Source: Pleurocapsaceae cyanobacterium CSU_1_1 (GTDB taxonomy: Bacteria; Cyanobacteriota; Cyanobacteriia; Cyanobacteriales; Xenococcaceae). Taken from it: 41,277 bases of DNA. Shown here piece after piece: positions 8,781-17,882 of this stretch; the first letter of the stretch is position 1, and every line of letters starts with the position of its first letter. Position numbers and translations under genes: made by a program. The stretch is taken from NCBI GenBank assembly GCA_012034765.1, contig JAAUOU010000033.1:1-41277 (forward strand), written 5' to 3'. A model generated the notes under the pieces. It was not told the origin of the DNA and searched no databases. It worked only from the letters and a program-made list of their open reading frames with translations.

Positions 8781-9320
8781 ATGTTTAACTCTAAATCCCT
8801 TTTAAAATCGTTACTTATCACTTTAACCTTAGCTTCTGCAACCGTTACAGGAGTTTACACCATAGCCGAAGCGCAAGGTACTCCTGGTTTAGTTATCTTT
8901 GGGAATAAAGATGTCGATATTCTCAGTTACTATCTTGATTTTGGCGGTATTGCTGAAGGTCGCGATCGCTATCGGCTGAGAATTCCCAAACAAAAACTAG
9001 CTAACGGCGCAACTCAATTTGTGGTTTCTTATCCCGACTATTTCGATGGTAAATTCAACACCGATAAAATTGAAGTTAGAGTCAATGGCAAAAAAGATAA
9101 TTCATTGCCATTAAAAAATGTAATTTGGGACGAAAAAAATCACTTGATTCAAATTGATCTGGCTAAACCCCTTGTCAACCCCCAAAAAATTGAGCTAGTC
9201 TTTTCTGGCGTGAAAAATCCAGAAGTGGGAACATATTATTTCTATGGTCAGGTCGTTCCAGCAGTCAATGCACCTGTTCCTCAACGAGTTGGGGCATGGG
9301 TGATCAGTATCAATCCGTAA
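8781..9320 (+). CDS. DUF2808 domain protein, secreted
   Basis: A 179-residue protein with an N-terminal signal peptide (about 1-31, ending near AEAQG). The mature part matches the DUF2808 family of cyanobacteria, with the pattern YRLRIPKQ, then a region of charged beta-strands, and near the end PEVGTYYFYGQ and VGAWVISI. Members are predicted periplasmic or exported, with no established biochemical role. It has its own upstream gap (about 180 nt after the terminator at 8600) and lies before rpmH with no overlap. Confidence 0.85.
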   Translation: MFNSKSLLKSLLITLTLASATVTGVYTIAEAQGTPGLVIFGNKDVDILSYYLDFGGIAEGRDRYRLRIPKQKLANGATQFVVSYPDYFDGKFNTDKIEVRVNGKKDNSLPLKNVIWDEKNHLIQIDLAKPLVNPQKIELVFSGVKNPEVGTYYFYGQVVPAVNAPVPQRVGAWVISINP

Positions 9321-9436
9321 GTTAAAAGTGAACTAAATCAAGAATAAATCAGAAAAGGTTAGTAATTTTATTGTAAAATTACAGATTGTGGCTTTTTGTC
9401 AAGCACATTGACTGTAATTTATAGAGGAAATAATCA

Positions 9437-9574
9437 GTGACCCAGCGTACTTTAGGCGGAACTTCCCGCAAACAAAAAAGAAAATCTGGCTTTCGCGCTC
9501 GTAAGCGTACCAGTAACGGCAGAAGAGTAATCTCCGCTCGGCGCAAAAAAGGTCGTCATCGTTTATCAGTTTAG
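9437..9574 (+). CDS. rpmH: 50S ribosomal protein L34
   Basis: A 45-residue, strongly basic protein that starts with GTG at 9437. It has the L34 pattern [20 protein letters not shown], then [19 protein letters not shown] and a short tail. An AGAGGAAA ribosome-binding site lies about 8 nt before the GTG. It heads the conserved rpmH-rnpA-yidC cluster, with rnpA starting 14 nt later. A possible promoter upstream is TTGTCA (9395) with TATAGA (9420), but that would leave a very short leader, so it is uncertain. Confidence 0.96.
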   Translation: MTQRTLGGTSRKQKRKSGFRARKRTSNGRRVISARRKKGRHRLSV

Positions 9575-9588
9575 TTTGAGTATTTGAG

Positions 9589-9969
9589 TTGGGACTACCA
9601 AAATCTCATCGATTAAGAGATCGAGGAAACTATAGGGCTGTTTACGCACAGGGCATCCGTCGTTACAGTCCCCATTTAACTTTGTTTGCCCTTTCCTGTA
9701 GAGAGACAAAAGAGACAAAGAGTACGGATTCTACTCCAGCAAGTAGCTTTGGCATTTCTATTAGCAAGAAGGTCAGTAAAAAAGCCGTAGTTCGCAATCG
9801 AATTAAAAGACAAATCAAAGGAGTAATTAGAAGTCATTTACAAGAAATTAAAGCTGGTTGGCAAATCGTAATTGTAGTTAGACCCAAAGCAATTGAATGC
9901 AAATATGAACATTTTTTGCGAGAATTAGAAGAGTTATTAAAACAAGCAAAAATAATCAATGGGTATTAA
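9589..9969 (+). CDS. rnpA: Ribonuclease P protein component
   Basis: Protein subunit of RNase P, which binds the RNA subunit and the 5' leader of pre-tRNA. The 126-residue basic product has the family's start (LPKSHRLRDRGNYRAVYAQG), a central GISISKKVSKKAVVRNRIKR containing the RNR signature, and a C-terminal helix. The start is TTG at 9589, since no ATG or GTG fits in the frame. The end overlaps the next gene by 11 nt, indicating translational coupling. Confidence 0.95.
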   Translation: MGLPKSHRLRDRGNYRAVYAQGIRRYSPHLTLFALSCRETKETKSTDSTPASSFGISISKKVSKKAVVRNRIKRQIKGVIRSHLQEIKAGWQIVIVVRPKAIECKYEHFLRELEELLKQAKIINGY

Positions 9970-10354
9970 AGAAGAGGTTTATTACGAAGGTGGTCCCCAC
10001 GTTGGAGATTTAATTTTTAATATATTTTTAGCATTTACCGTAATCTGCATTCCCTTAACCGTAGGTGCAATCGTTAGAGCCTTGTGGCTTCGCTATCGGA
10101 TTACAGACCGTCGTATTTGTGTGACTGGTGGGTGGAGAGGTACTCAAAGAACAGATATTATCTATTCTGAGGTCATGAAAATTGTTAAAGTACCTAGAGG
10201 AGTTGGTCTATGGGGAGATTTAGTAATTACCCTCAGAGATAAAAGCCGTCTAGAAATGCGTGCAGTCCCTCAATTTAGAGAGATTTACGACTATATCTCT
10301 GAACGGGCAGCAGACAAGACAGGTAGACCTTTAGAGTCGATTAGAGTCAACTAA
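9959..10354 (+). CDS. PH domain membrane protein (bacterial PH fold)
   Basis: A 131-residue protein with one hydrophobic segment near the N-terminus (about residues 18-44) followed by a bacterial PH-like domain: YRITDRRICVTGGW, TDIIYSEVMKIVKVPRG, GDLVITLRDKSRLEMRAVP. The family is usually found in this position, between rnpA and yidC, in cyanobacteria. Its exact role is unknown. Overlap with rnpA (11 nt) and the downstream yidC suggest a link with membrane protein insertion, but that is inference. Confidence 0.85.
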   Translation: MGIKEEVYYEGGPHVGDLIFNIFLAFTVICIPLTVGAIVRALWLRYRITDRRICVTGGWRGTQRTDIIYSEVMKIVKVPRGVGLWGDLVITLRDKSRLEMRAVPQFREIYDYISERAADKTGRPLESIRVN

Positions 10355-10457
10355 CAACATAGTATGAATAAAGTTTAGATCGGTTTTCCTCACGGGCGAT
10401 CGATTAAACTGAACTGGCAATTATAATTATTTCGTAAAAGGCTGGACAGATTAAAAA

Positions 10458-11612
10458 ATGGATTTTGGTATCGGCTTCCTCTCAAATAACATCATGCTCC
10501 CCATCCTAGATTTTTTCTATGGATTAGTGCCGAGTTATGGTTTTGCGATTATTGCTTTGACAATTGTAATTCGTTTTGCAGTAGTTCCCTTGAGTGCGGG
10601 ACAAATTCGCAACATGCGAAAAATGAAGATTGTTCAGCCGATGATGAAAGAACGACAGGAGAAAATTAAACAGCAATATAAAAACGATCCTGAGAAACAG
10701 CGAGAAGAACAAGCAAAAGTAATGCAGGAATTTGGCAATCCTCTAGCGGGATGTTTCCCTTTGCTCTTGCAAATGCCAATCTTGTTTGCTCTATTTGCCA
10801 CCTTGAGAGGTTCGCCCTTCACTGATACTCCTTACGATATTAACGTTCAGATTCTTCCCCAAGAACAGATCGAGCGAGTTGCGCCTCAGCCTTTCGCGAC
10901 TAAGCCAAAAAATATTTATATTGAAGATGGCATTCATGAAAGAATCGCTGCGATGTTGCCCGGGGGTAGCAAATTAGCGGTGGGAGATACTACTAAAGTA
11001 GAATTACAAACTCCTGATGGTAAATCTTTAAATACTCTACTCAAGGAATATCCAGAGAGCGATATTAATCCTAGTTTAGAAGTTACTAAAGGTTTTGAGA
11101 GAATAAAAATTAATGAAGATGGCACAATCACCGCGCTACAACCAGGAGACGCAACCATACAGGTAAAACTCCCTGGGATTGCTGCTAATACAGGCTTTTT
11201 ATTCATTGAAAAACTAGGTCGGGTTGGTGTAACCAATGAAGACGGTGGCATCAACTTTGATATTCTGGCAATGGTCTTGATGTTTGGTGTGGGTATTTAT
11301 GTTAACCAACAACTGAGTGGGGCGCAAAATGCTAGTCCTGGTGCAGACCAGCAACAGGCAATCAATAAGATTACGCCTTTACTGTTCAGTGGAATGTTTC
11401 TATTCTTTCCTCTCCCTGCGGGTGTATTAATGTATATCGTGGTGGCGAACTTCTTCCAAACTGGTCAAACTTGGTTTTTGATGCGTGAACCTCTGCCAGA
11501 TGATCTCCAGAAAATTCTTGATGAACAGGAAAAAGCAGAAGCTGTAGGCAACAGGAATGCTTTACCATTTGAAAAGAAGCGTTCTAAGAAGAAAGAAAAA
11601 ACTTCAGGTTAG
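10458..11612 (+). CDS. yidC: Membrane protein insertase YidC/Alb3/Oxa1
   Basis: Inserts and folds membrane proteins, including photosynthetic ones, with or without SecYEG. At 384 residues it has the usual cyanobacterial size. The first transmembrane hairpin includes the [20 protein letters not shown] segment, whose Arg marks the hydrophilic groove. A charged cytoplasmic coiled region follows (about 55-90), then the [20 protein letters not shown] segment, a large loop of about 150 residues, further membrane helices and a basic tail (KKRSKKKEK) that can contact ribosomes. It sits in the rpmH-rnpA-PH-yidC-khpB order conserved in cyanobacteria. Confidence 0.96.
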   Translation: MDFGIGFLSNNIMLPILDFFYGLVPSYGFAIIALTIVIRFAVVPLSAGQIRNMRKMKIVQPMMKERQEKIKQQYKNDPEKQREEQAKVMQEFGNPLAGCFPLLLQMPILFALFATLRGSPFTDTPYDINVQILPQEQIERVAPQPFATKPKNIYIEDGIHERIAAMLPGGSKLAVGDTTKVELQTPDGKSLNTLLKEYPESDINPSLEVTKGFERIKINEDGTITALQPGDATIQVKLPGIAANTGFLFIEKLGRVGVTNEDGGINFDILAMVLMFGVGIYVNQQLSGAQNASPGADQQQAINKITPLLFSGMFLFFPLPAGVLMYIVVANFFQTGQTWFLMREPLPDDLQKILDEQEKAEAVGNRNALPFEKKRSKKKEKTSG

Positions 11613-11627
11613 TAATCATCAACTATT

Positions 11628-12116
11628 GTGAAAAGTCAATTGAGTTCAGGCAAAGAATGGTTAGAGCAGTTACTTGCGCTCATGGGTGTGGCTGCGGTCG
11701 TCAAAACCGAGGGGTTTGAAACAGTGACTGCTGATTTAGATTCCAACTGGTTAAATATTAGTGCAGATGATTTAACCGAGACGCAAAAGCAGCAGTTGAT
11801 AGGTAACAAGGGCGAAAGCATTGATGCGATTCAGTATCTGACTAATACTATTCTGAATTTAGATGCAGATCCAGAAGTGCAAAGCTCTTTTATCGTTGAG
11901 CTTGATGGTTATCGAGTTCAACGCAACCAAGAATTAGCCACCTTGACTAAAGATGCGATCGCTCAGGTACAATCAACGGGTGAAGAAGTGGCAATACCTG
12001 GCTTATCTTCAGCCGAAAGAAAACAAATACATTCTTTATTAGAAAGCACAGTAGGCTTAAGCAGCGAGAGTCGTGGTCAAGAGCCAAATCGTCAGCTGGT
12101 GATTTTGCCTCAATAG
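11628..12116 (+). CDS. khpB: KH/R3H RNA-binding protein KhpB (Jag)
   Basis: A 162-residue RNA-binding protein of the Jag/KhpB family, starting with GTG. A KH domain covers about 40-95, with the loop IGNKGESIDAIQYLTN in place of GxxG. The R3H-like domain follows (LSSAERKQIHSLLES...), ending in a basic segment. There is no obvious Jag-N domain. It lies 15 nt after yidC, the position typical of this protein, which binds mRNA and affects envelope growth in Gram-positives. Its cyanobacterial targets are unknown. Confidence 0.9.
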   Translation: MKSQLSSGKEWLEQLLALMGVAAVVKTEGFETVTADLDSNWLNISADDLTETQKQQLIGNKGESIDAIQYLTNTILNLDADPEVQSSFIVELDGYRVQRNQELATLTKDAIAQVQSTGEEVAIPGLSSAERKQIHSLLESTVGLSSESRGQEPNRQLVILPQ

Positions 12117-12171
12117 TCCTGCCCAAGGTCATCAGTGCGCTAATATCCAAATGGATCATATTAAGTAAACT

Positions 12172-12684
12172 ATGGAACCGATATATATTCCTCATCTGCT
12201 TAAAGCACCAAACAGAACGGCAGAAATTATTGTTGATGATACTATTTCAGGTTTAGATACCTTAGTTCCCGTCAAGGGATCTATCTCAGTACGTCATGGG
12301 GGTAATTTTTTGGAAATTATCTCAACCACAGAGACAATTATTACTTTAGTTTGCGATCGCTGTTTACAACATTATAATCATCGTCTGGGAATCGATACTT
12401 CGGAATTAATCTGGCTCGAATCTGAATTAGAAAACCTAGAGGATCTTCCCTCAGAAAGAGAAATTTCCCTAGATGATCTCTCAGAAACTTTACCTCCCAA
12501 TGGACATTACAATCCCGAAGTCTGGCTTTTTGAGCAGCTATCTTTAGCTTTACCATTGAGGAAAATTTGTGGAGCAGACTGTCCTGGAGCGAGCGTTAAA
12601 GCAACTTCACATGAGCATCATGTCGATCATCGCTGGTCTTGTTTGGCTGCCTTAAAAGAGCAATTAAACAGTAATCAAGACTAA
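12172..12684 (+). CDS. YceD family (DUF177) protein
   Basis: A 170-residue protein of the YceD/DUF177 family, associated with 23S rRNA processing or accumulation in other organisms. It has the paired cysteine motifs VCDRCLQHY in the middle and CGADCPG near the end, plus the conserved acidic segment (SELIWLESELENLEDLP). It ends the rpmH-yidC cluster. A role in ribosome synthesis is inferred from the family. It converges with the LRAT gene that follows. Confidence 0.88.
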   Translation: MEPIYIPHLLKAPNRTAEIIVDDTISGLDTLVPVKGSISVRHGGNFLEIISTTETIITLVCDRCLQHYNHRLGIDTSELIWLESELENLEDLPSEREISLDDLSETLPPNGHYNPEVWLFEQLSLALPLRKICGADCPGASVKATSHEHHVDHRWSCLAALKEQLNSNQD

Positions 12685-12769
12685 GTTTTGGCAACAACTA
12701 TAAAACAATAACTCAACGTGAAGTAAATTACGGCTCATTTTGACAAAGTGAAAGGAAGCTCCGTCGTTC

Positions 12770-13453
12770 TCAGGCGGAGTCTCTCTGACTACGGACAATA
12801 TTCTCGGTTATTTCAGCAAGCTCACTTAACTCTATTTCTAGTTTGCTCGCTTGCTGTTCATAAGACAGTTTTTTTGCGATCGCTGCTCGGGCTAAATCTT
12901 CTCGCTCTTGACTTAGAGCTTCTTTAGCTACTTTGTTCCAGGTTTGGGCTTCGGCGATCGCTTCTTGGTATTTTGGCTGCACCTGATTCCAAACTGACTT
13001 AATGTCTATTAGAGCTTCAGAAGTAAGTCTTTGATTATTGCTGCTGTCTTTTCCTTTGAGCGCCTGTTGGATTGGCTTATATAGCTGAGAAATATCTAAA
13101 GTAGCGATCGCTGGTAAATAGTTTCTAATTTGTTTACTGTCGTTAATTCCTGTTTTACACCAGCTAGTAAAGTGTTCGCAGTTATTGGAGAGTAAATTGT
13201 AGTCCCGTTCTCCCAGTCTGCTTGTAGCTCGCTCAACCACGACATCGGGAATATAGCCAAACCCTGCGCTATATTCAGCTACGTAGACGGGATTGCCTCG
13301 ACTAAAGGTGCCTAGAGAAGTCTGTTCAATAACTTCACTAGGCTTGCGATAGTGAATTACCGTACCATCCCCGCAGTCAATGCCATAGTGTTTGTAAACT
13401 CCTGCTAATTGCCCAAAATTTCGATATACGTAAATACAGTCGCCTTTAGCCAT
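12770..13453 (-). CDS. LRAT-family protein with PspA/IM30-like C-terminus
   Basis: A 227-residue protein. The N-terminal half is an LRAT (lecithin retinol acyltransferase, NlpC/P60 superfamily) domain, whose members use a Cys-His pair on acyl or peptide bonds: His22 (YKHYGID), His34 (VIHYRKP) and Cys92 in NNCEHF. The second half (about 145-220) is helical, and one stretch (EAQTWNKVAKEAL, then REDLARAAIAKK) closely follows the PspA/Vipp1 pattern EAxxWxxxAKxALxxGxExLARxALxRK. This suggests a membrane-associated acyl- or lipid-remodelling role. It lies 32 nt downstream of the GntR gene, same strand, so likely one transcript. The hairpin-like CTCCG/CGGAG at its stop may help end transcription. 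Confidence 0.85.
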   Translation of the reverse strand: MAKGDCIYVYRNFGQLAGVYKHYGIDCGDGTVIHYRKPSEVIEQTSLGTFSRGNPVYVAEYSAGFGYIPDVVVERATSRLGERDYNLLSNNCEHFTSWCKTGINDSKQIRNYLPAIATLDISQLYKPIQQALKGKDSSNNQRLTSEALIDIKSVWNQVQPKYQEAIAEAQTWNKVAKEALSQEREDLARAAIAKKLSYEQQASKLEIELSELAEITENIVRSQRDSA

Positions 13454-13485
13454 TAAATGTTGATTGAATGTTTAATTTAGGTAGA

Positions 13486-14469
13486 TTATTTAATTTTTTT
13501 CAGACTTAATTCTCGCTGCAAAAGCTTAATCGACTTTTCGCTAATATAGCTATCGACGCTAATCACATCAGGAATACGAATCAAATCCTCGCGCATTGCC
13601 ACAATTTCAGCCTTAACCCGATCATAGCTCGTATAGCCAGCAATAACTGTATGAGCAGTACGAATTACAGCTCTTAAACGATCGCGATCGCTTAAAGAAG
13701 AGGTTAATACTAATAAATCATCTCCTCTTTGACTGTTGACAATACTCGAAGCGACACTTAACGTACCTTCACTCAAGCTCACAATACCTAAACAGGCTTG
13801 AGGTGGTAGCGCCTTAATGAGTTGCAGTTCTTTATTGTAGTCATAGATATCAATGGGAATTACGCGAAAAGAATTAGGTGGCACAATTGCCAGCACTTCT
13901 TTAATAAAATAGCGGTTAGTGATTAAAGTGCCAAAGTTAATTTCTGCGAGAATTTGAGGCAGTTGTTCTAATTCAATTAATTCAATTTCAATTCCGAGAG
14001 TATTTTTTAATTCTTGCTGGATAATTTTACCTGCGTCAAGATCTCTTTGGGGTACAGTTACCACGACGCGATCGCAACAGCTAATCCGCCAATCAATTTC
14101 TTCAGTAAATAACTCTTTGACTTGATCGATGGTGCAGCCTAGCTCTAAGACTCGATCTATTCCTTCTTTAATCGCTTTAATTGAGGCAGCTACGGGGGAA
14201 TCTGATTCACTGACTCTATTTTCGTGTTCATGCAGCTTAACGTAAATTCCTGAGCCAGCGATCGATTCAACTAATCCATTTTCTTCAAGCTGTTGGTAGA
14301 CTTTACTAATAGTATTGCGATGTAAACCTGTGATCATCGCCAATTGTCGAGTACTGGGTAAACGATGAGCAGGGGGATATTGTCCAGAAGCGATTGCAAA
14401 CTGAATTTGAGCAAACAGTTGTTTGGAAGCGGGTACTTCACTATCTGACTGGATTTGAAAGTTCAGCAT
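13486..14469 (-). CDS. GntR-family transcriptional regulator
   Basis: A 327-residue regulator. The N-terminal winged helix-turn-helix (about 10-78) carries the signatures HRLPSTRQLAMITGLHRNTI and NGLVESIAGSGIYV. The C-terminal 230 residues form an alpha/beta ligand-sensing region of the kind found in cyanobacterial GntR proteins; it is not an aminotransferase domain. The Synechocystis photosystem-stoichiometry regulator Sll1961 has, from memory, a very similar N-terminus, so orthology is possible. The gene lies 32 nt before the LRAT gene and divergent from the PhoD-like gene. An inverted repeat at 14477-14504 in front of it could be an operator. Confidence 0.88.
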   Translation of the reverse strand: MLNFQIQSDSEVPASKQLFAQIQFAIASGQYPPAHRLPSTRQLAMITGLHRNTISKVYQQLEENGLVESIAGSGIYVKLHEHENRVSESDSPVAASIKAIKEGIDRVLELGCTIDQVKELFTEEIDWRISCCDRVVVTVPQRDLDAGKIIQQELKNTLGIEIELIELEQLPQILAEINFGTLITNRYFIKEVLAIVPPNSFRVIPIDIYDYNKELQLIKALPPQACLGIVSLSEGTLSVASSIVNSQRGDDLLVLTSSLSDRDRLRAVIRTAHTVIAGYTSYDRVKAEIVAMREDLIRIPDVISVDSYISEKSIKLLQRELSLKKIK

Positions 14470-14476
14470 AGAATTG

Positions 14477-14504
14477 GGCGCATCGAAGGAGTTTTATGTG
14501 CGCC
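14477..14504. promoter_or_regulatory. Inverted repeat, possible GntR operator
   Basis: GGCGCA (14477-14482) and TGCGCC (14499-14504) form a perfect inverted repeat with a 16-nt spacer, just ahead of the GntR start codon (14469) and in the divergent gap to the PhoD-like gene. Autoregulation is plausible but unproven. Confidence 0.35.
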
Positions 14505-14674
14505 ATTGTAGAGGTAAATTCAGTTTTTTTCTTCAAATAGTAAAAAATATTTGGTAAAAATAATTATTTGACATCTCATGACATTTGACTTGGTGACTAT
14601 TGATATCTTGAATAGTTTCTTTCTGCTACGATCACAATTAAAGCAATTTACCAAACAAGATAGCGTATTTTCTC

Positions 14675-16693
14675 TTGGCCAAACTCAATCCAGCTATTCA
14701 GTTTCTCCCAGAATTAGAGCAGCTTCCGTTGATTATTACGGGGCCAATTCTGCGTCATGTACAAACAAACGAGGTTACTGTTTGGTTAGCCTTGAAACAG
14801 CCTGATACAGTCACCCTCAGAGTATTTACAACAGAGGAAGGTAATGGGTCAAAATTAGCAACCCCGATTTTGGAGAGTCAGCAGCAGACGATCGCCTTGG
14901 GCAAAAATCTCCACGTTTTAGCAATTACAGCATTACCCTTACTAGATAACGTACTGATTCTAGGTCATGTATACGCCTACGATCTTTATTTTCACAAAGC
15001 AGATCTTAATTTAGTTCAAGCTATTAATAGTCAAGCAAATAGCTCAAGAATTAGTTATTTTGCCCATCAACTGCCCACATTTTCTTTACCACCTCAAGAT
15101 TTAAATCAGCTACGCATTGTACATGGCTCTTGTCGTAAGCCTCATGGTGGAGGCAAAGACAGCTTATCTTGTTTAGATAGTTTGATTCAAGATGCAGCCT
15201 CCCTCCCCAATCAAAGACCTCATCAGCTTTTTATGACAGGGGATCAGATTTATGGTGATGATGTTGCCGATCCGATGCTTTGGCTATGTCAGGGGATTAG
15301 TCAGTTATTATTTGGTTGGTCAGAAGAACTGCCTCTGGAGTCTGGGAGTATTTTAAATGATGAGTTACCCCCAGGACAAAGAACGGAAATAGCTCGGATT
15401 GAGGCAGGGATGACGGCAATGCTGGGAGGTAGCGAAGAAAAGGCTAAAAGCCATTTATTCAGCTTTGGCGAATATGCTGCTGCCTATTTAATTGCCTGGT
15501 CGCCTGTGTTGATACCCAGAAGCCTTCCTGATAGTGCCAGTCTAGGTTTGAGCCGTAAACAGGCAAAAGTGTGGCGAAGTGAAATCGAAGGCATGGAAAG
15601 CTTTTTGCGGGATTTAGATCTAGTGCGTAGGGCTTTAGCGAATGTCGCTGTTTATACCATCTGCGACGACCATGATGTGAGCGATGATTGGTATCTAAAT
15701 CGTGAATGGTGCGATCGCGTCTTAAGCAAACCTCTAGGCAAAAGAACAGTTCAAAATGCCTTATTAACCTACGCGCTCTTTCAAGCCTGGGGTAATACAC
15801 CCCATTACTTTGCTCCAGGCACAAACGGAGCTAAGTTACTTCAGCTGGCTAGTCAGTGGCTAGTCTCAGCAGGGCAAGATCTACAGGCGAAGGCAGAATG
15901 CGATCGCTATTTGGGTATTCCCAATAACGACCCCCGTACTAAAAAACCCCAATATCAATCAGACCAAGATGTCTTAATTTTAGCCAGGGAGCAAGAGGCT
16001 ATTCCTTGGCACTATACAGTTATAGGAGCAAGTCACGAAGTGATTGTGCTGGATACTCGTACCTGGCGTGGTTATCCTAGCGAAAAATCTAAGCTTGAGC
16101 CACCAATGCTGCTCTCACCTTTTGCTTTCAAACAACAGTTACAGCAGCCGTTAGCCGATAAATCGCGCCAGATTGAAGCAACTATAATCGTGCTGCCAAC
16201 TAATCTAGTTGCATTAGGCATTATTGATCGCATTCAGCAATATGAACTGAGTCGGAATCGCGTATTTAGCAATGATGTAGGAGACTCTTGGAATTTCCAC
16301 GAAACAGCCTTTGTCACTTTGCTGCTCAATCTTTGTCAAGCACGCGATCGCGTAATTATTCTTTCAGGAGACATTCACTATAGTTGTGCGGTACGCATCG
16401 TCCACTGGAATCATCATACTCAGGAGACTTCTATTATTGTTCAGTTAACTTCTAGCGCCATCAAAAACTCAGAATTGGCCACGCGAGTCATCCATACCAG
16501 GTTAAAATCACTACTCCCCGAACCGACACAACATTGGTTAGGTTGGAACAAGTCACGCCAACAAATTAAATTACCCAAACCAAAGTGGTGGGGTAAGCAA
16601 TCCCAGCAATATCCTCATCCCGATTGGCAATATCGGATTGAATGGATTAAACGACAGCCATATCAGACGATCCCTTGCGATCGCGAAAAATAA
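14675..16693 (+). CDS. PhoD-like phosphatase (metallophosphoesterase)
   Basis: A 672-residue member of the PhoD-like alkaline phosphatase/phosphodiesterase group. The N-terminal ~150 residues are a beta-rich domain, and the metal-binding motifs follow in order: HGSCRKPHGGGKDS (about 150), TGDQIYGDDVADP, ICDDHDVSDDW and LSGDIHYSCAV. The Asp/His pattern fits a binuclear metal centre. Start TTG at 14675 is the only candidate, since a TAA lies 34 nt upstream in frame. No signal peptide is seen, so it may be cytoplasmic, unlike secreted PhoD. Its end overlaps the next gene by 19 nt. Substrate unknown. Confidence 0.9.
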   Translation: MAKLNPAIQFLPELEQLPLIITGPILRHVQTNEVTVWLALKQPDTVTLRVFTTEEGNGSKLATPILESQQQTIALGKNLHVLAITALPLLDNVLILGHVYAYDLYFHKADLNLVQAINSQANSSRISYFAHQLPTFSLPPQDLNQLRIVHGSCRKPHGGGKDSLSCLDSLIQDAASLPNQRPHQLFMTGDQIYGDDVADPMLWLCQGISQLLFGWSEELPLESGSILNDELPPGQRTEIARIEAGMTAMLGGSEEKAKSHLFSFGEYAAAYLIAWSPVLIPRSLPDSASLGLSRKQAKVWRSEIEGMESFLRDLDLVRRALANVAVYTICDDHDVSDDWYLNREWCDRVLSKPLGKRTVQNALLTYALFQAWGNTPHYFAPGTNGAKLLQLASQWLVSAGQDLQAKAECDRYLGIPNNDPRTKKPQYQSDQDVLILAREQEAIPWHYTVIGASHEVIVLDTRTWRGYPSEKSKLEPPMLLSPFAFKQQLQQPLADKSRQIEATIIVLPTNLVALGIIDRIQQYELSRNRVFSNDVGDSWNFHETAFVTLLLNLCQARDRVIILSGDIHYSCAVRIVHWNHHTQETSIIVQLTSSAIKNSELATRVIHTRLKSLLPEPTQHWLGWNKSRQQIKLPKPKWWGKQSQQYPHPDWQYRIEWIKRQPYQTIPCDREK

Positions 16694-16944
16694 CTAAATC
16701 TCCACCCAGTCTGGGACAGCGAATTTGGAACAGCATAGTAACATTGCTCTGGCGTAATCCTTGGCTACAGGAAGGGACAGAAGTGGTGGGGCGAAACAAC
16801 CTCAGCCTCGTCAGATTTAACTGGTCGGGAACGAAGAAAGTAATTCAAGAAACCTATTGGCATCCCCCTTGGCAAGAGACAGCAACGGTTAAAAGCAGCT
16901 ATGAAGCTCTGTTAGAAGAGCGCATCAAGCGCCAAGATCGTTAA
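16675..16944 (+). CDS. Small hypothetical protein following the PhoD-like gene
   Basis: An 89-residue basic, Trp-rich protein starting with TTG. It has no recognised family, signal peptide or membrane segment. Visible features are the WRNPWLQEGTEVVGRNNL stretch, a central RFNWSG and a charged C-terminal helix. It overlaps the PhoD-like gene by 19 nt in another frame, so translation is likely coupled. It may be an accessory of that phosphatase, which is inference. Confidence 0.65.
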   Translation: MRSRKITKSPPSLGQRIWNSIVTLLWRNPWLQEGTEVVGRNNLSLVRFNWSGTKKVIQETYWHPPWQETATVKSSYEALLEERIKRQDR

Positions 16945-17000
16945 CTGGTAACAAGTCTAAATCAAACATATAAACATATTCAACATAATAATCAAAAAAT

Positions 17001-17882
17001 ATGACGGCGATCGCAATTATCGAACCACAAACCTGGAACTGGCAGGGACACAAGATTACCTATCAGCAGGCGGGAGATGCAGGGGCAGCAGTAGTTCTAG
17101 TACATGGTTTTGGAGCATCTTGGGGACACTGGCGCAAGAACTTACCTGTTTTGGGTGAATCTTGTCGTTGTTTTGCGATCGATTTAATTGGCTTTGGCGG
17201 TTCGGCTAAACCCCAACCAGGAATAGTCAACTATACTTTTGAAACTTGGGGACAACAGCTAGCGGATTTCTGTCGTGAGGTAGTAGGTGGGCCTGCTTTT
17301 CTGATTGGCAATTCTATTGGCTGTATTGTTGTCATGCAGACTGCGGTAGATTACCCCGAATTAGCTTTGGGAGTAGCAGCAATTAACTGTTCCATTAGAT
17401 TATTGCATGATCGCAAACGAGTTACCCTGCCCTGGTATCGCAACTATGGGTCGATAGTGATGCAGCAGGTATTAGGCAATAAACAAATTGGTGGCTTTTT
17501 CTTTAAACAGATAGCCAAACCAAAAGTTGTTCGTAAGATCTTGCTCCAGGCATATCGCCGTCCTGAAGCTGTCAGCGATGAACTGATCGATCTGCTGATG
17601 AAGCCGTCTCAAGATCCAGGTGCAGCAGATGTCTTTCTGGCATTTACCCGCTATTCCCAAGGACCTTTACCCGAAGATTTACTCCCTCGTCTGACTTGTC
17701 CCACAGTTTTACTCTGGGGAACAGAAGATCCTTGGGAGCCTGTAGCTATGGGACGAGAACTAGCTGAAATACCAACTGTTAATGAGTTTATCCCCCTAGA
17801 AGGATTAGGTCACTGTCCCCAAGATGAAGCTCCAGAGATAGTTAACCCGATCTTGTTGGACTGGATCAAACAACATCATTAA
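17001..17882 (+). CDS. Alpha/beta-fold hydrolase
   Basis: A 293-residue cytoplasmic alpha/beta hydrolase. Conserved parts are the oxyanion-hole segment VLVHGFGASWGHW (33-44), the nucleophile elbow GNSIG with Ser105, the acid Asp243 (GTEDPW) and the base His271 (GLGHCPQDE). This composition matches cyanobacterial and plastid esterase/dehalogenase-like hydrolases. Substrate unknown. Its TAA stop is immediately followed by the truncated DUF2809-like remnant on the opposite strand. Confidence 0.9.
   Translation: MTAIAIIEPQTWNWQGHKITYQQAGDAGAAVVLVHGFGASWGHWRKNLPVLGESCRCFAIDLIGFGGSAKPQPGIVNYTFETWGQQLADFCREVVGGPAFLIGNSIGCIVVMQTAVDYPELALGVAAINCSIRLLHDRKRVTLPWYRNYGSIVMQQVLGNKQIGGFFFKQIAKPKVVRKILLQAYRRPEAVSDELIDLLMKPSQDPGAADVFLAFTRYSQGPLPEDLLPRLTCPTVLLWGTEDPWEPVAMGRELAEIPTVNEFIPLEGLGHCPQDEAPEIVNPILLDWIKQHH

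Noticed and set aside
9321-9436. Replication origin next to rpmH
   Set aside because: rpmH-rnpA marks the origin in many bacteria, but no dnaA gene or DnaA boxes are present and this linkage is not kept in cyanobacteria.
14578-14805. 75-codon open frame starting in the GntR-phosphatase gap
   Set aside because: Overlaps the start of the PhoD-like gene in another frame, has no recognisable motif and low complexity. The PhoD-like frame is clearly the real one.
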